Positions 21,753 through 33,014 of a DNA stretch of 64,000 nt are shown here, in pieces (position 1 is the stretch's first letter; every line of letters starts with the position of its first letter). The position numbers and the translations under genes are program-made. The notes under the pieces are model-generated. The model worked only from the letters and a program-made list of their open reading frames with translations, did not search any database and had not been told where the DNA came from. Where the stretch lies: contig JAOWCC010000577.1 of assembly GCA_030867875.1 (NCBI GenBank), forward strand, positions 4,108,660 to 4,172,659, written 5' to 3'. This DNA is from Actinernus sp. WN-2022 (Eukaryota; Cnidaria; Anthozoa; Actiniaria; Actinernidae).

Positions 21753-22862
21753 TAGCCTGCTATTCAGATGTATTTTTCACTCTCGTAAATTCGAAAAAAA
21801 AGGAACGTTTGCTTACCCGAGCGCTTAAGGTTACCGGATACCTTCAGGGTGCGTTTCCAGTCTAAATTATGTTGCGCCTCGAGGAAACATCGTAGATAAA
21901 TGATCCATGTATCATTTTAAAGCTTATAAAATTGGCTACAAGAATACATAAAACGTTTTGAGTTTCTCCGATCTAGTGAGATGGCTTTCAGAAGCTCCGA
22001 CTCCGAAAATATTTTAAAGTTTTAAAATCTGTTTGTTTTGTCGCATTTCAGAGGAATCGTATTACAAAAGAGTGTCGGGGAATTTCAAAATTCGATTTAG
22101 TTCAAAAGTTATCATGCTCTCCGTGAAAAGGCGAAAAATAATCAGAGTAGATATGCGGAAAACGCCGTCAAGAGCTCTCTTTTTAGAATTTTCCAATTCC
22201 CCGACAAGGTTTTGCAGCTGAGATATCAATTGACATTTTTTGAAAATTTCAAACAAATCGAATAAATTCCTCTTGAGTGGAAGCTTTTTTAAAACTCTAT
22301 TTTGGTTGAAAATCTAAAGCGTAGAAAATAGCATTTTTTTAATCTAGCCGTCTGTCGTGCGTGACCTCTCCAACAATTAGCGAGCTCGTGACCAATCATT
22401 TCTCATCACAGTTCGACTATCTGTCACGATTTCCCGCCAATGTTGATTTCCGATCAAAGCTACGCGCCGCATCGAGAAAATGTTAACATAGCTGGTTCTT
22501 CTAGTTTTCTTGTGTGACTTGAAAAATGGGAAAGACAAAAAGACATTGAGGGACAAAGCGAAGGTGAACACCTAGATACGCCTTGAATGCCAGCATAGTT
22601 AGTAGAGGAGACAGCGATTTGCAGGCGGCTGAAACAGCACGGCAAAAGCGAGATCGTGGTGTTGGTTTCAAGCGATCAGAGCCGGTCGCCGTCAGACTTT
22701 ACGTTTCCATCTAAGCTTTCTTGGAAACAAATATTCTCTCGGCTGGCTCCTATCAATTCTTCTTTATGTTCATATGTGGAGCACTCGGCACTCTGTCTGA
22801 AAGTGAAAATACGAACCCTTGTCGGGTTTTGCGAGGACTCCTATTTGGCTTTGTAGTCGTAT

Positions 22863-23249
22863 CAGGAGCCCATTACCAGGAGCGTTCCTCTGTTATGGGT
22901 TGGGTCCCCAGCACAGAGGTAGATGAGGCTATTTTTAGATTCGAAATTCCCGCGAAAAGAGGTCGCCGCCATGTTGGTGCTCTTAAACAATAGATCCCTC
23001 GTTAGCTTCTTTTGTTGGGGCACCAACATTTGAATCTCTGGGGATTGAGTGAAAACCAGCAATTGGAATTCCCGCGTTGAAAGTGAGAAGAATGATAATG
23101 AGAAGTAACGTTAGCTATCTGATTGGCTAAGAATAGCCTACCTTTGTTCTTTTTCGCGCGAAACGCAATGCTAAAAATAGCCTCATCTACCTCTGTGCTG
23201 GGGTACAGACACAGTGGGGAAGATGGACGCTCCTGGTAATGGGCTCCTG
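22863..23249. mobile_element. CAGGAGCCC-family element A, 7-bp target duplication
   Basis: Ends are CAGGAGCCCATTACCAGGAG and its complement, flanked by GTCGTAT on both sides (22856-22862 and 23250-23256). The interior contains the CCGCCATGTTGG / GAATCTCTGGGGATTGAGTG module seen at 14925-15066. Non-coding. Confidence 0.78.
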
Positions 23250-23621
23250 GTCGTATGCATTGTTTGGCCTTGTTTTGCTTTTCTTTTTTCTTTGTTTTCC
23301 AAGCTAAGGCCAACACCCGATGGAATTATGGAATCGTGTGTGGAAAAACGTTTCTCAATAAACGTAAACATTGGTATATGAAATAAATTTAATATGCGCT
23401 AGGCTTTCCCCACACCGTCGTTACGGGCGAGTGAGCACCTGTCATGTGTTTATTGATCTGCTGTCAATCAAACGGAACCTTTTATTTCCGGTCAAAAACT
23501 TCCTTTTCGTATTTCTCCGTGAAAATTAATTTTTATTGAACGGAGTTTTTGGTATATGAAACACTACTACTAAAAAACATTTCCCCATCTTTTTCGTTAT
23601 GAAGGTATCCGGTAACCTTAA

Positions 23622-23805
23622 TTAGTTTCCAATATGCAAGAATGATGTCAGCACGTTTGTTTTAGTGAACATTCTCCTATGATTGGTCAATGGCAAATGT
23701 ATTGTCTGAATTCCTTTTAAATGTAACATTACGTCACTTTCCAGGATATGGAAGGTAAAATCTGATTGGTCCATAACACAATGAGGTGTGCATATTGGAA
23801 ACTAA
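23622..23805. mobile_element. 184-bp MITE in a TTAA site
   Basis: Ends are TTAGTTTCCAATATGCA and its complement; TTAA lies on both sides (23618-23621 and 23806-23809). The opposite arm of the host element (GAGCGCTTAAGGTTACC at 21820) preserves the empty site with a single TTAA. Confidence 0.78.
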
Positions 23806-24145
23806 TTAAACGCTCGGGTAAGCAGACGTTACTTTTTTCTTCGAATTTGTGAGAGTGAAAAATACGTCTGCATAAGCAGGCTACAGCGTTACAAGTTGGG
23901 CTATTTTTAGATTATTTTCCCCGCCAATTGGTAGATTGCACCGTGGCGGTCAAAAGATGCCTCATTGGCTACTTTTGTTTTACCAAACAACATGGCTGAT
24001 ACGCTTTTCTGATTTTATGGCCTTAGGAATAAGTGCAACTCAACAATTATAGCGGGAAACGCTGTGACATAGGCCTAGTATGGGGTATGGACGCTGTGAC
24101 ATAGGCCTAGTATGCGGGATGGACGCTCCTGGTTATGGGCTCCTG

Positions 24146-24590
24146 ACCATACACCAAACCAGAAGACAGAATATGCCCCACATGTCATAACTATATAGAA
24201 AACGAATTCCACTTTATTGTCAAATGTGAAATATAGGATACAATAAGAAAGATTTCTTCCGCACCCTTGAAATTTTAACGCAAAGAAATTGATCACAAGT
24301 CATATGTTCGATGATCAATTATTTACACTAATCATAAACCCGCCAATGGAAAGTAGTTCATTTAACAGGAAAGTTTGTTTATGATAGCATGCAGTTAAGA
24401 TCTATAAATATCCCTAACTAACAGTATAAATTTAAGAGCGCTAACTAGCCTCTATCTTGCCTAAATGCCTAAATAAATCCTATATTGTTTCAGTTATTAA
24501 GAGTGCTTGTAATGCATAATGCAATCTTATTAGCAACAATCCAATGTACCATCTGCTGTACAAGGTGCTAATAAAGTACATCTATCTATC
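24146..24590 (+). pseudogene. LINE 2, 3' fragment with C-terminal zinc-knuckle remnant
   Basis: One frame from about 24151 reads YTKPEDRICPTC then HNYIENEFHFIVKC, a C-P-x-C ... H ... C knuckle found after the reverse transcriptase of some LINEs. A stop follows at once, then AT-rich sequence and a tail of CTAATAAAGTACATCTATC. The fragment ends about 45 bp before the acceptor of receptor exon 24636. Confidence 0.55.
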
Positions 24591-24635
24591 TATATATCTG
24601 TCATACTAAGTCATCTGTATTAACTTTGCTTCAAG

Positions 24636-24853
24636 GAATTTTCAATCGACATATTCTTCCGTCAATGGTGGCACGAGCCACGATTCAAGTACAACTACAC
24701 TGAATCGTTCACCATGTCAGAGGATGCAGGAGAGATGTTTTGGATCCCAGACACCTATTTCATCAATGCAAAGAAATCGAACTTCCATAAAGTTACGAAA
24801 GAAAACGCGAGAATTATCCTGGATCCTAGTGGAGACATCTACTACAGTGTCAG
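24636..24853 (+). CDS. Cys-loop receptor exon: beta2-beta6 with loops D, A and E
   Basis: This 218-bp exon follows ACTTTGCTTCAAG and ends TGTCAG|GTAAGAT, two bases into an Arg codon. It encodes EFSIDIFFRQWWHEPRFKY, NYTESF (a potential N-glycosylation site), MFWIPDTYFINAKKS and RIILDPSGDIYYSVR. WIPDTYFINAKKS is the loop A region and is closest to the GABA-A beta type (W.PDTYFLN.KKS), with the binding-site Tyr kept. Vertebrate GABA-A genes have a 221-bp exon at this place, one codon longer. Conservation is high and there is no stop, so it is intact. Confidence 0.93.
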
Positions 24854-25194
24854 GTAAGATCAAAATAAGTTATTGTAATCGTAAAATCAATCCCGAGAAT
24901 ATGGTCTAAGTGTTTCTTCAAAGTCACATTTTCCCACCCTTTATCTCCAACCAAACAAAAGGGCCTAAAAGTTTTCTACATTTTTTTAAACCTACTAACT
25001 GATTGGTTGAAGATAACGCGAACACTACGTGGATATGCAATTTTGTAATCATTGTATATGATTTCAGACCAAATTGTTCAGTCAAATAACCAATTTCAAA
25101 CGTAAAGTGCTGATAATTTACAAAGCGCTCTGTTTTGTCAAAAACTACTACTTTGCATTGTGTAGATCATGACGTCATACCATGTTTCTATAAT
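24854..25194. other. Receptor intron sequence, nothing recognised
   Basis: No exon or element was recognised. Confidence 0.3.
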
Positions 25195-26662
25195 AGGATA
25201 TTTGCACGATGGCCTCATTTGACTACAACTACCAGATTCCTTTTCAAATTCTTTTTCTTATTCAGGTTCTTATTCAACTGCTCAAGCTATAATAGAAATT
25301 ACGGACAGCCTTAGAAAAGCAATAGATAGTAACTTGTTTATCTGTGGTATTTTTTTTTTACTTTTCCAAAGCCTTCGACACTGTGAATCATGGTATATTG
25401 CTTAAAAAGTTAGAAAGTTATGGAATTCGAGGGCTCCCTTTAAAATGGTTTGATAGCTACCTCTCAAATAGAAAACAATATGTTTCATTGGGAGATGTTG
25501 AGTCTCCAAAGCAAACAATGATATGTGGAATTCCGCAAGGAAGTACGCTAGGCCCTCTGTTATTTTTAATTTATATAAACGACTTACCCAACTGTTCCGA
25601 AAAGTTAAATTTCATATTTTTTGCTGATGACACATGTGTTTGCTTCTGCAAGTAACTTGAAAACTCTGGAGAATGTAATGAACTCTGAACTAACTAAGGT
25701 CAAGGAATGGTGTGATATTAATAAATTATCTATAAATACTGGAATTTTATCCAAATTAAGGCACTAGCTTTCTGTCCTACAACTTAAACAATTTTACTAT
25801 AACTTAATCTATCCGTATATATCTTATGCCATCTTAGCATGGGGTAGCGCCTACAAATCTCATATTCAAAACGTTCAAGTTAAACAAAATAATGTAGCCA
25901 GATTAATATCCTTTGCAATTCCCCATGGAAAAGATACGGAAAGCGCTCAACCCTTGCTAAATCTATTAGATATTCTTACAGTATATAACGTCTACCGCTT
26001 ACATGCTTTAAAATTTACGTATCTATGGCACAAAGGACTGTTACCAAGCATGTTTGACAACATGTTTAAATATGCCAGCAGTGTTCATAACTATAATAGC
26101 AGATACGCAGCCAAACAAAACCTCTATAAATCAGAAGTAAGAACAAATACAGGCAAACAAATGATCTCTTTTATGGCAATTGATCTTTGGAAAGACTTCC
26201 CGACTAACATGAAGGATTTAAGTGCATTCGCCTTTTCAAAACAACTGAAACGTTATATACTGTCAGATCAATACTCGTAATTTCTATATATCATTATTTT
26301 CTCTCTAATTCTCTAAAATCATTTTGTTAACTCTTAAATTCCTTTTTTTTCTCTACCTGTTATAAACACTGAACTAAATATGGCTGGGGGCTAACTAGAA
26401 AACCCAGCGCTTAACTTAGCCCTCAGGCTCACACATTTCTTATTATATATTATATTACTCTTAGTCTATCTCCGTTCTCTGTATGTATTTTATAATTATT
26501 GTATAAAAAAAAATATGAGCAAAAATAAAATGAATTGAATTGAATTGAAATCGAAGGTTTCCCAACTCCTTTGAGAATACTAAGACAATGGTTTAATTAA
26601 AGAAACCGCGCAAAGGATTCTGGTAATTGTAGTCAAATTACCCGGCCATCATGCAAATGTCC
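25195..26662. mobile_element. MITE split by a LINE fragment
   Basis: The outer ends are inverted copies: left AGGATATTTGCACGATGGCC, then TTTGACTACAACTACCAGA; right is the complement of AGGACATTTGCATGATGGCC, then TTTGACTACAATTACCAGA. Together they form a small element of about 170 bp that was opened by the LINE at about 25262-26548. Confidence 0.6.
25262..26548 (+). pseudogene. LINE 3, 5'-truncated CR1-like reverse transcriptase
   Basis: The fragment starts inside the reverse transcriptase. AQAIIEITDSLRKAID is followed by a run of T that shifts the frame, then SKAFDTVNHGILL, GIPQGSTLGPLLFLIYINDL and FFADDTCVC. Past 25655 the frame shifts again and part of the thumb region is deleted near 25742. 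A C-terminal frame of 108 codons (25954-26280) ends LKRYILSDQYS. The 3' tail is AAAATGAATTGAATTGAAT, a GAATT-type repeat tail. It is non-functional. Confidence 0.85.
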
Positions 26663-27455
26663 TTTTCAAAATCAAATGAAGGAAATTGATACTTGTGTAA
26701 ATACATAAAACCGTAGAAATCCGCATAAATCCGCGTAAGATCCCAATAAACCCGGTAAGAAACGTAGACAAAACACAAACACAACTTTAGGAAGCACAGA
26801 ACGGGAACGCACAACTCGAAATAATGGGAACTTGTTGAGATTAAACCTCAACAGCAGTGTCATGACATACCGTACGGTAACCGCCTGCTGTAAGTCATTT
26901 CCGTAACACTCGTGCGAAGTCTGCCCTATTGATAGCGGGAAGCATTAATAATATTAGTAATACGTTTGGCGCTCTCTTAATATTAAGACTCTATAAATTA
27001 AAAACTTCATATTGGCACAACTACATAACTTGACGCCGTAAACCTGCAACGTTAAGTTCTCTCGAGGCTACGTACATTTTTCATTAGTTTATTTAAAACG
27101 GAGATTACTAGAAGGTTAGTGTTACCAAATGAATTACGTTCAACCAAAATTACAGTTAGACTATCTTCCTTAACATAAGAGTTAAGTTAGCTTTATGTTA
27201 TGTAACTCTATCAAAACGCTCATGCATTGTAACTCTTAATTAGTACGTTTAACCTTCAAAAGACATTGCTGCAGCATGATTATTTGGAGAACACATCCCA
27301 TAATTTTTTTGCATGGTTATTTTACCTGGCTTTCGTCTCCGGCTCAGTTTGTTGTACATATTTCTGATAGGTTTATGTATTGCTTGTAATCACTTATCTA
27401 CAACATAACTATAGCCAATATTTAAACGATTGCTATAGGTGGCTCCCTCCACACT
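26663..27455. other. Receptor intron sequence, nothing recognised
   Basis: A short internal repetition (CCGTAGAAATCCGCATAAAT, then CCGCGTAAGATCC) occurs near 26711. No gene was seen. Confidence 0.3.
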
Positions 27456-27459
27456 ATAG

Positions 27460-27600
27460 ATGGTTTACACTCAATCCCCAGAGATTCAAATGACAAAGGG
27501 CATGGCGGCCATATTGGTGTAAAGAACAAAAGAAGCTAACGAAGAATCTATTGTTAACTACTGTACACCAACATGGCGGCTATGACGTAAAGTGCAAAGG
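27460..27600. mobile_element. Fold-back MITE, 'CCAACATGGC' family
   Basis: It contains TTACACTCAATCCCCAGAG, ATGGCGGCCATATTGGTGTA, AACAAAAGAAGCTAACGAAG and TACACCAACATGGCGGC, in the order of a complete family member and in reverse orientation to the one at 14925-15066. Confidence 0.65.
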
Positions 27601-27605
27601 GTCTA

Positions 27606-27770
27606 TTGTTGGTTTGCAATCAATCCCCAGAGATTCAAATAACAAAGACGTGGCGACCATGTTGGTTGAATCAAACAAATAAATATTTTGGTTTCATGGT
27701 TGATCGAACGAGGAATCTTTTGTTAACGCCAACCAAGATGGCGGCGATGACGTCACGTGCAACACAACAA
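27606..27770. mobile_element. Second 'CCAACATGGC' family MITE, adjacent
   Basis: GTTTGCAATCAATCCCCAGAG at the left and GATGACGTCACGTGCAAC at the right bracket CGACCATGTTGGTTGAATC and CCAACCAAGATGGCGGCG. It directly follows the related element at 27460-27600. Confidence 0.6.
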
Positions 27771-27940
27771 TAAGCCATTTTGACGATGTTGCGCGTGCAT
27801 TGAGAACAATATACATGCAATCAAGAAAACAAAAGATTGTCATGCAACACTGAGTTTTGGCGGGCCACATTCTGGTTTTTGGCGGGCCACATGCTTTTGC
27901 TTTCAATGCGTGCACAACATCGTCAACATGGCCTATTGTG
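27771..27940. mobile_element. MITE with AATA(A/G)GCCATTTTGACGATG ends
   Basis: CCATTTTGACGATGTTGCGC at the left pairs with GTGCACAACATCGTCAACATGG at the right. The interior has two direct copies of TTTTGGCGGGCCACAT. Confidence 0.6.
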
Positions 27941-28373
27941 TCACTGCCATGCGCTGTATATAATAGGAATCCTTTCTATTTGTCAGAACGTAGCGAAAGA
28001 GAATAGTAGTCTGAACATGCATTGTCCAGTTGTTTAAAAAAATCGTTGGATTAGATTTCGAGCAATCATGACTAAAAATGTCAAAAAGTGAGATTGACTG
28101 ACGTCAGACATAATCTGTATCAATAAACTATGTACGCTTTTTTGTGAAAATATGAGCAGAATCAAGCTAAACCTTCAAAAGTTATGACATTTTGTTTAAA
28201 CTCGCAAGTGGTGTTGGAGTTTCGATCGAGACACCTTAAAACAAGACAAGGAGCGTACGTATTCGTAACCGTTTGTGCGTTTCGCTCGTAAATAACATTT
28301 AAATAAAGCAAGTAGAACATGTTGTCTAACCCTGTTCTATTTGTTAAATGATATCTAATGTTATGTGTGGAAG

Positions 28374-28456
28374 GGTGACCCTTGTGGTACAGTGTAACAT
28401 GGACCTTCAGATGTACCCCATGGACACACAGGATTGCCCACTTTATATTGAAAGCT
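28374..28456 (+). CDS. Cys-loop receptor exon: Cys-loop (beta6-beta7)
   Basis: This 83-bp exon has acceptor TGTGGAAG|G and donor AGCT|GTAAGTAA. It encodes VTLVVQCNMDLQMYPMDTQD followed by CPLYIES. Thirteen residues lie between the two Cys, as in all Cys-loop receptors, with the conserved M-x-L-x-x-(Y/F)-P-M-D core. The exon is the same length as exon 5 of vertebrate GABA-A and glycine receptor genes and has the same boundary phases (2 in, 1 out). The IES, with Tyr from the next exon, gives Glu-Ser-Tyr, the loop B residues that contact GABA in beta subunits. Confidence 0.95.
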
Positions 28457-28992
28457 GTAAGTAAAGCTGGCAACTAAGAGAATTATTGATGCCTTCTCTT
28501 GAAACTGTTCAAGCTGCCTGGTACTCGGCTATCAATGCTGACGTCTGTTTGCGAGGCAAAATAACACACAATCCCGTTTTGGGATTAATTAGCCATGTGT
28601 AAACACAAGTCCGCTGTAAAAATAATCAACTAAGAGTCCATTAAGATATATGCTACCGCCGTGGAAAATGAGTAACAGTTGACCAGCGAAAGACAAAGGG
28701 TAGTGCTCGAAATGCGGTCATCTCCTACTCGGATAGCATACCTTAAACGACTCTTAATTGATTATACCAGTTTTGATCCTCCCCGTCAACGCAGATCTAC
28801 ACTACTATATCTTTAATAATAATCAACGTATATATTTCAAGTAATGATGGAACAAGACCTATATATAAGTCTCGTTAAGGTACCGCACAGGAAAAATTGA
28901 ATCATTTACTGACTTTGAAGAACTAATTTTAAAAAGTCCGTAAAATGTAAAATGCATGAGAATGCACAAATTTACAGATATTATTTACAAAC
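28457..28992. other. Receptor intron sequence, nothing recognised
   Basis: No exon or known repeat was seen. Confidence 0.3.
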
Positions 28993-28999
28993 ATTTTAT

Positions 29000-29280
29000 C
29001 ATAGTTAATAGAGTGTAATGGTTAGGAAACCCGGCAAACTTCAAAAGGGCTAACAAAGGCGCTGCGATTTAGGTTGGAAGGGGTAAGACAAAAGATTGTG
29101 CACGATCATAGTTCATTAGCGTTCCCTGAACGACTGAACTCACACGTTTCTATTGGCTGATTGATAACATGTTGGAATTTCTATTGTGTTTTGTGCACGG
29201 TAGTGGTAGAAAAAAGCTAACAAAGACATATAACAAAGAAGGTCCCTGAGTTTCCCAACCATTCCACTCTATTAACTATG
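29000..29280. mobile_element. 281-bp MITE (CATAGTTAATAGAG family), copy 1
   Basis: TIRs are CATAGTTAATAGAGTG(T/G)AAT, continuing GGTTAGGAAAC, and the complement at the right. ATTTTAT flanks both sides (28993-28999 and 29281-29287), a 7-bp target duplication. A nearly identical copy lies at 44809-45080. Confidence 0.8.
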
Positions 29281-29290
29281 ATTTTATAGA

Positions 29291-29862
29291 GTAATAATAA
29301 TAATAATAATAATTAATTATTTATATAGCGCTATTTACATGTGCATATCAATAGCGCTTTACAATCTGATACTACTTGAAACAAATATAAATCTTCAAAA
29401 CTGCTAATATAAAACTGTAAGACTAAAAAATCTAAAAGCTGCCCGGAATTGAAGAGATGAGCCTTGACTTTTTGTTTAAAGACACTCAGAGTTTGATGTC
29501 GCGTATATGGACAGGCAGGCTGTTCCATAACTCAGAAATACCTAGCTCCAAGTATAGGCAGCATTTTCCCTCTGGGGCGTTCAAGAAGCAGACTTTAGAC
29601 CTGAGACTGTATGAGGATTTGATAATAATTAAATATCTAAACATAAGATATGGTGATAGTCCATATATAGCTTTAAATGTTAACAATAAAACTTTAAAAT
29701 GACTACGTGAGGTAACTGGCAACCAGTGGAGATTATAGAGCTGGAGTGATGTAGGAATACTTTTCTATGTCTAACACTAGTCTCGCTGAAGCGTTCTGAA
29801 CGCTCTGCAGTTTAGCAGTCTCTGCCTTCGGTAGTCCATATGCAATAGACTATTACAATAAG
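29291..29862 (-). pseudogene. LINE 4, 3' fragment, reverse strand
   Basis: Read on the reverse strand from about 29862, the translation follows the C-terminal part of a CR1/L2-like reverse transcriptase: YGLPKAETAKLQSVQNASAR, LHWLPV-like sequence, SRSHFKVLLLTFKAIYGLSP, then after a frame change LWNSLPVHIRDIK and FKQKVKAHLF. The 3' end is a short AGCGCTATATAAATAAT segment followed by (TAA)n at 29293-29311. Several frameshifts are present. The terminal segment resembles that of the SINE at 56370-56722. Confidence 0.8.
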
Positions 29863-29885
29863 TAGTAAATGTAGAGATTTTTTTA

Positions 29886-31250
29886 TTATGTAAAATATTT
29901 GTCAAAAACGTCTGTAAATGTGTACAAACATTTAACAAACATTTTACAGACATTTTACAAACATTTAACAAACATTTATAACAGACATTTTACAGACATT
30001 TAACAGACATTTTACAAATATTTTACAAGCATTTTACAAACATTTAACAAACATTTTAGAAACATTTAACACTGAGACATTTTACAAACATTTAACAAAC
30101 ATTTTAGAAACATTTTAGAAACATTTAACAGACATTTAACAGACATTTTACAAACATTTTACAACCATTTTAGACATTTTACAAACATTTTACAAACATT
30201 TTATAAACATTTAACAAACATTTTAGACATTTTACAAACATTTTACAAACATTTTATAAACATTTAACAAACATTTTATAAACATTTAACAAACATTTAA
30301 CAAACATTTTACAAACATTTAACAAACATTTTACAAACATTTAACAAACATTTAACAAACATTTTATAAACATTTAACAAACATTTTATAAACATTTAAC
30401 AAACATTTAACAAACATTTTATAAACATTTTACAACCATTTTAGACATTTTACAAACATTTTACAAAATTTTATAAACATTTAACAAACATTTTAGACAT
30501 TTTACAAACATTTTACAAACATTTTATAAACATTTAACAAACATTTTATAAACATTTAACAAACATTTAACAAACATTTTACAAACATTTTACAAACATT
30601 TTACAGACATTTTATAAACATTTTACAAACATTTAACAAACATTTAACAAACATTTAACAAACATTTTACAAACATTTTACAAACATTTTACAAACATTT
30701 TACAAACATTTTACAAACATTTTACAAACATTTTACAAACATTTTACAAACATTTTACAAACATTTTACAAACATTTTATAAACATTTTACAAACATTTA
30801 ACAAACATTTAACAAACATTTTATAAACATTTTACAAACATTTTACAGACATTTTACAAACATTTTCAGACATTTTACAAACATTTTACAAACATTTTAC
30901 AGACATTTTACAGACATTTTACAAACATTTTACAGACATTTTACAGACATTTTACAAACATTTTACAAACATTTTACAAACATTTTACAAACATTTTACA
31001 AACATTTTACAAACATTTAACAAACATTTTACAGACATTTTATAAACATTTTACAAACATTTTACAAACATTTAACAAACATTTAACAAACATTTTACAA
31101 ACATTTTACAAACATTTTACAAACATTTTATAAACATTTTACAAACATTTAACAAACATTTTATATACATTTAACAAATATTTTACAAACATTTTACAAA
31201 CATTTTACAAACATTTAGAAACATTTTGCAGACATTTACAACCTTTTTAC
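29886..31250. repeat. Satellite of about 120 11-bp units (ACAAACATTTT)
   Basis: The unit is ACAAACATTTT or ACAAACATTTA, with variants such as ACAGACATTTT and ATAAACATTTT. The array runs with little interruption for about 1.3 kb; the first units near 29890 and the last near 31240 are degraded. No coding content. It lies in a receptor intron just after LINE 4. Confidence 0.95.
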
Positions 31251-31865
31251 ATAGTTATCCAAAGTCTGTAATTGGTTTGATTTTTCCAGTGACGTAAGAA
31301 CCAGAAAAATGCCACCAACCCCAAAGGGAGGAGCTCTACCCCAGCTTGTTGATAGTTAATTGAAATATAGCCTGCTTACACGATAGACCATTGCTGCACC
31401 TGCTAACAGCCATGACAAATATGAGTTCTTTATCGGCTGGGAGGTCCAGCTGTAAGGTCTCTATTCTCTTTCGACTTGAGTGACAAATTATTGAACAAAC
31501 TCCAATGAATTGAGAGAGCGCGCACTGGTTACGTGATCGTGGTCAGAGATAGGAAAAAGCCGCCTGCTCTCGGAACCAATCAGATCACATGAAATCGCAG
31601 GTTACCACCCGCTCGCGCGTGAAAAAAATAGGAATCTTACGAAGCCAGGACGGCAACGGCTTGGACGACGGCATAAAACCAGGTGCGTAGCCAGGTTTAG
31701 TTTTCGGAGTGACGCACAATTGTGAAATTTCAACTCAAAGGGCCATACGTATAAGCCACATTCGACCGAACGCATACCCTTGAAGTGAAAAATTATTTCG
31801 CTCATATTTTAAAAGTCTTAAATTTATAGCCTGCAAAAGTGTGAGTAATAACCAAAGACAGCGAC
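31251..31865. other. Receptor intron sequence, nothing firm recognised
   Basis: An ATAGCCTGC word occurs twice (31370 and 31826), the same word that starts TAGCCTGC-type elements, so part of this stretch may be an old element. No exon was seen. Confidence 0.3.
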
Positions 31866-31871
31866 TAAGGT

Positions 31872-31974
31872 CGGTCCGTATAGAGAAAACCTGTGCCCTC
31901 TGTCTTGAAGGTACTCTGTCTGCGGCTTCGGTGAGTACATTTCAAGACCTCGGGCAGTTTGTCTCTATACTGAC
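31872..31974. repeat. Fold-back of about 100 bp
   Basis: GGTCCGTATAGAGAAAACCTG and GTCTTGAAGGTACT pair with AGTACATTTCAAGAC and CAGTTTGTCTCTATACTGACC. Confidence 0.55.
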
Positions 31975-32315
31975 CTTTCAGCCGGTAAATAACTCATATA
32001 CTCTGTTTAAACAATTCAGTGGTTTGAATGACCTTTTTTGGTTATGAAGGGTTTTGAAGAACATTATTCGATACTATGCAACAACACAATGGCACACACG
32101 GCGAGCGATCTAAGGCTGCCTACTGCAGACTGTAGTCCCAAATCATTTCTCTACAATATTTAGGCCGATTTAATATTTGAATAGGAACCGTGTTTAATAG
32201 CGCTTTATTTGAATTTGTCCATAAGACAATAGTCATTCTGCGCGATGTCTAAGCTAAAACACTGGATAAAGCTGCTGGTAAAAAAAACTGAATTATGTAA
32301 ATTTGTATTTTTTAG

Positions 32316-32453
32316 ATGCTTATACTTCGGACGACATTATTTACAAATGGACATCTAGGGAGACCAATGGAATTGAGATCATAAGCAGCGAAACTGCACA
32401 GTTCGTTCTCGTAGAGGCTCGCACGAAGAAAATTGCCAAGATGAAAATCTCAG
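32316..32453 (+). CDS. Cys-loop receptor exon: loop B end, beta8-beta9, start of loop C
   Basis: This 138-bp exon follows TTGTATTTTTTAG and ends ATCTCAG|GTAAGTT. With the previous base T it begins Tyr-AYTSDDIIYKW, matching the family's 'YTTDDI.Y.W', and it ends TKKIAKMKISG. It has the size and phases (1 in, 1 out) of exon 6 in vertebrate glycine receptor genes. It lacks the extra Cys pair that glycine receptors carry before M1, which favours a GABA-A-like identity. Confidence 0.92.
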
Positions 32454-32682
32454 GTAAGTTAACAACGTTTTGACGTTGAAAACGTTATAAGGTATCAAAT
32501 ATACGTATTTTACGCGAAACTTTGATTAAAAAACGAGGGTTATAGACAACTACAAACTGTACAGTTCAATAACCAGCACCCGCGATTTGTCAAACGGCTT
32601 TAATGTATTTCGCGCGCATTGGATTGTAAAATACACTGGTCACATGTGAATTGGCTCATCCGTAAAATATAGCTGCCCTATA

Positions 32683-32832
32683 GAGGTTTTGCACCACCAC
32701 GTAATGGCAGCCATGTTGGTGGCCAGAACAATAGAATGTTATTCCTTTGAGATTTAATTTTTCACATGATTGAACAAATCTCATTGTTCTGGCCACCAAC
32801 ATGGCTGCCATCACGTGGTGGTGCAAAACCTC
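32683..32832. mobile_element. 150-bp fold-back MITE with TA duplication
   Basis: The arms are about 55 bp: GAGGTTTTGCACCACCACGT, then ATGGCAGCCATGTTGGTGGC, and their complements. TA flanks both ends (32681-32682 and 32833-32834). It lies about 230 bp after a receptor exon. Confidence 0.78.
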
Positions 32833-33014
32833 TATTCGATTTAAACAAATTGGTTGTATCTTAATTATTTGTAAGCAAAATAAATAGACTAATTACCCTT
32901 GACCCCATTCAAAATGACTCCTCTTATTTGCATAATGTCAACATACAAGTTAGTTTATTAGGTGAAGTAGCAACACATGACATACTACATAAGTAATATT
33001 CTGTAGTTTGAGAG

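Larger units (their letters stand above)
21753..23883. mobile_element. 2.1-kb TAGCCTGC-TIR element with 8-9-bp target duplication
   Basis: The ends are inverted copies of about 85 bp: TAGCCTGC, a variable spot, then GTATTTTTCACTCTC, AAATTCGAA and TGCTTACCCGAGCG. Flanks are TAGCGTTAC (21744-21752) and CAGCGTTAC (23884-23892), eight of nine bases matching, which suits a Mutator-like or hAT-like target duplication. A deeper inverted pair AAGGTTACCGGATACCTTC lies at 21829 and 23601. No transposase is present. It contains two further elements (22863-23249 and 23622-23805). Confidence 0.72.
21188..24145. mobile_element. Composite TIR element C (CAGGAGCCC family) with internal expansions and insertions
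   Basis: The left end is CAGGAGCCCATAACCACTGAG and the right end is the complement of CAGGAGCCCATAACCAGGAG. Stripped of later insertions, the rest matches the shorter relative at 34271-34577 along its length: AAGTTGGGCTATTTTTAGAT, GCCGCCAATT, TGCCTCATT, CCTAAGG..ATAAAATCA.AAAAGCG, TTTCCCGCTAT. Left flank TTGGAGC and right flank ACCATAC do not match. The subterminal block became the array at 21188-21752, and a TAGCCTGC element sits at 21753-23883. Confidence 0.7.

Noticed and set aside
21188..24145. Target duplication for the composite element
   Set aside because: TTGGAGC and ACCATAC do not match; the duplication may have been lost or the end moved, so none is claimed.
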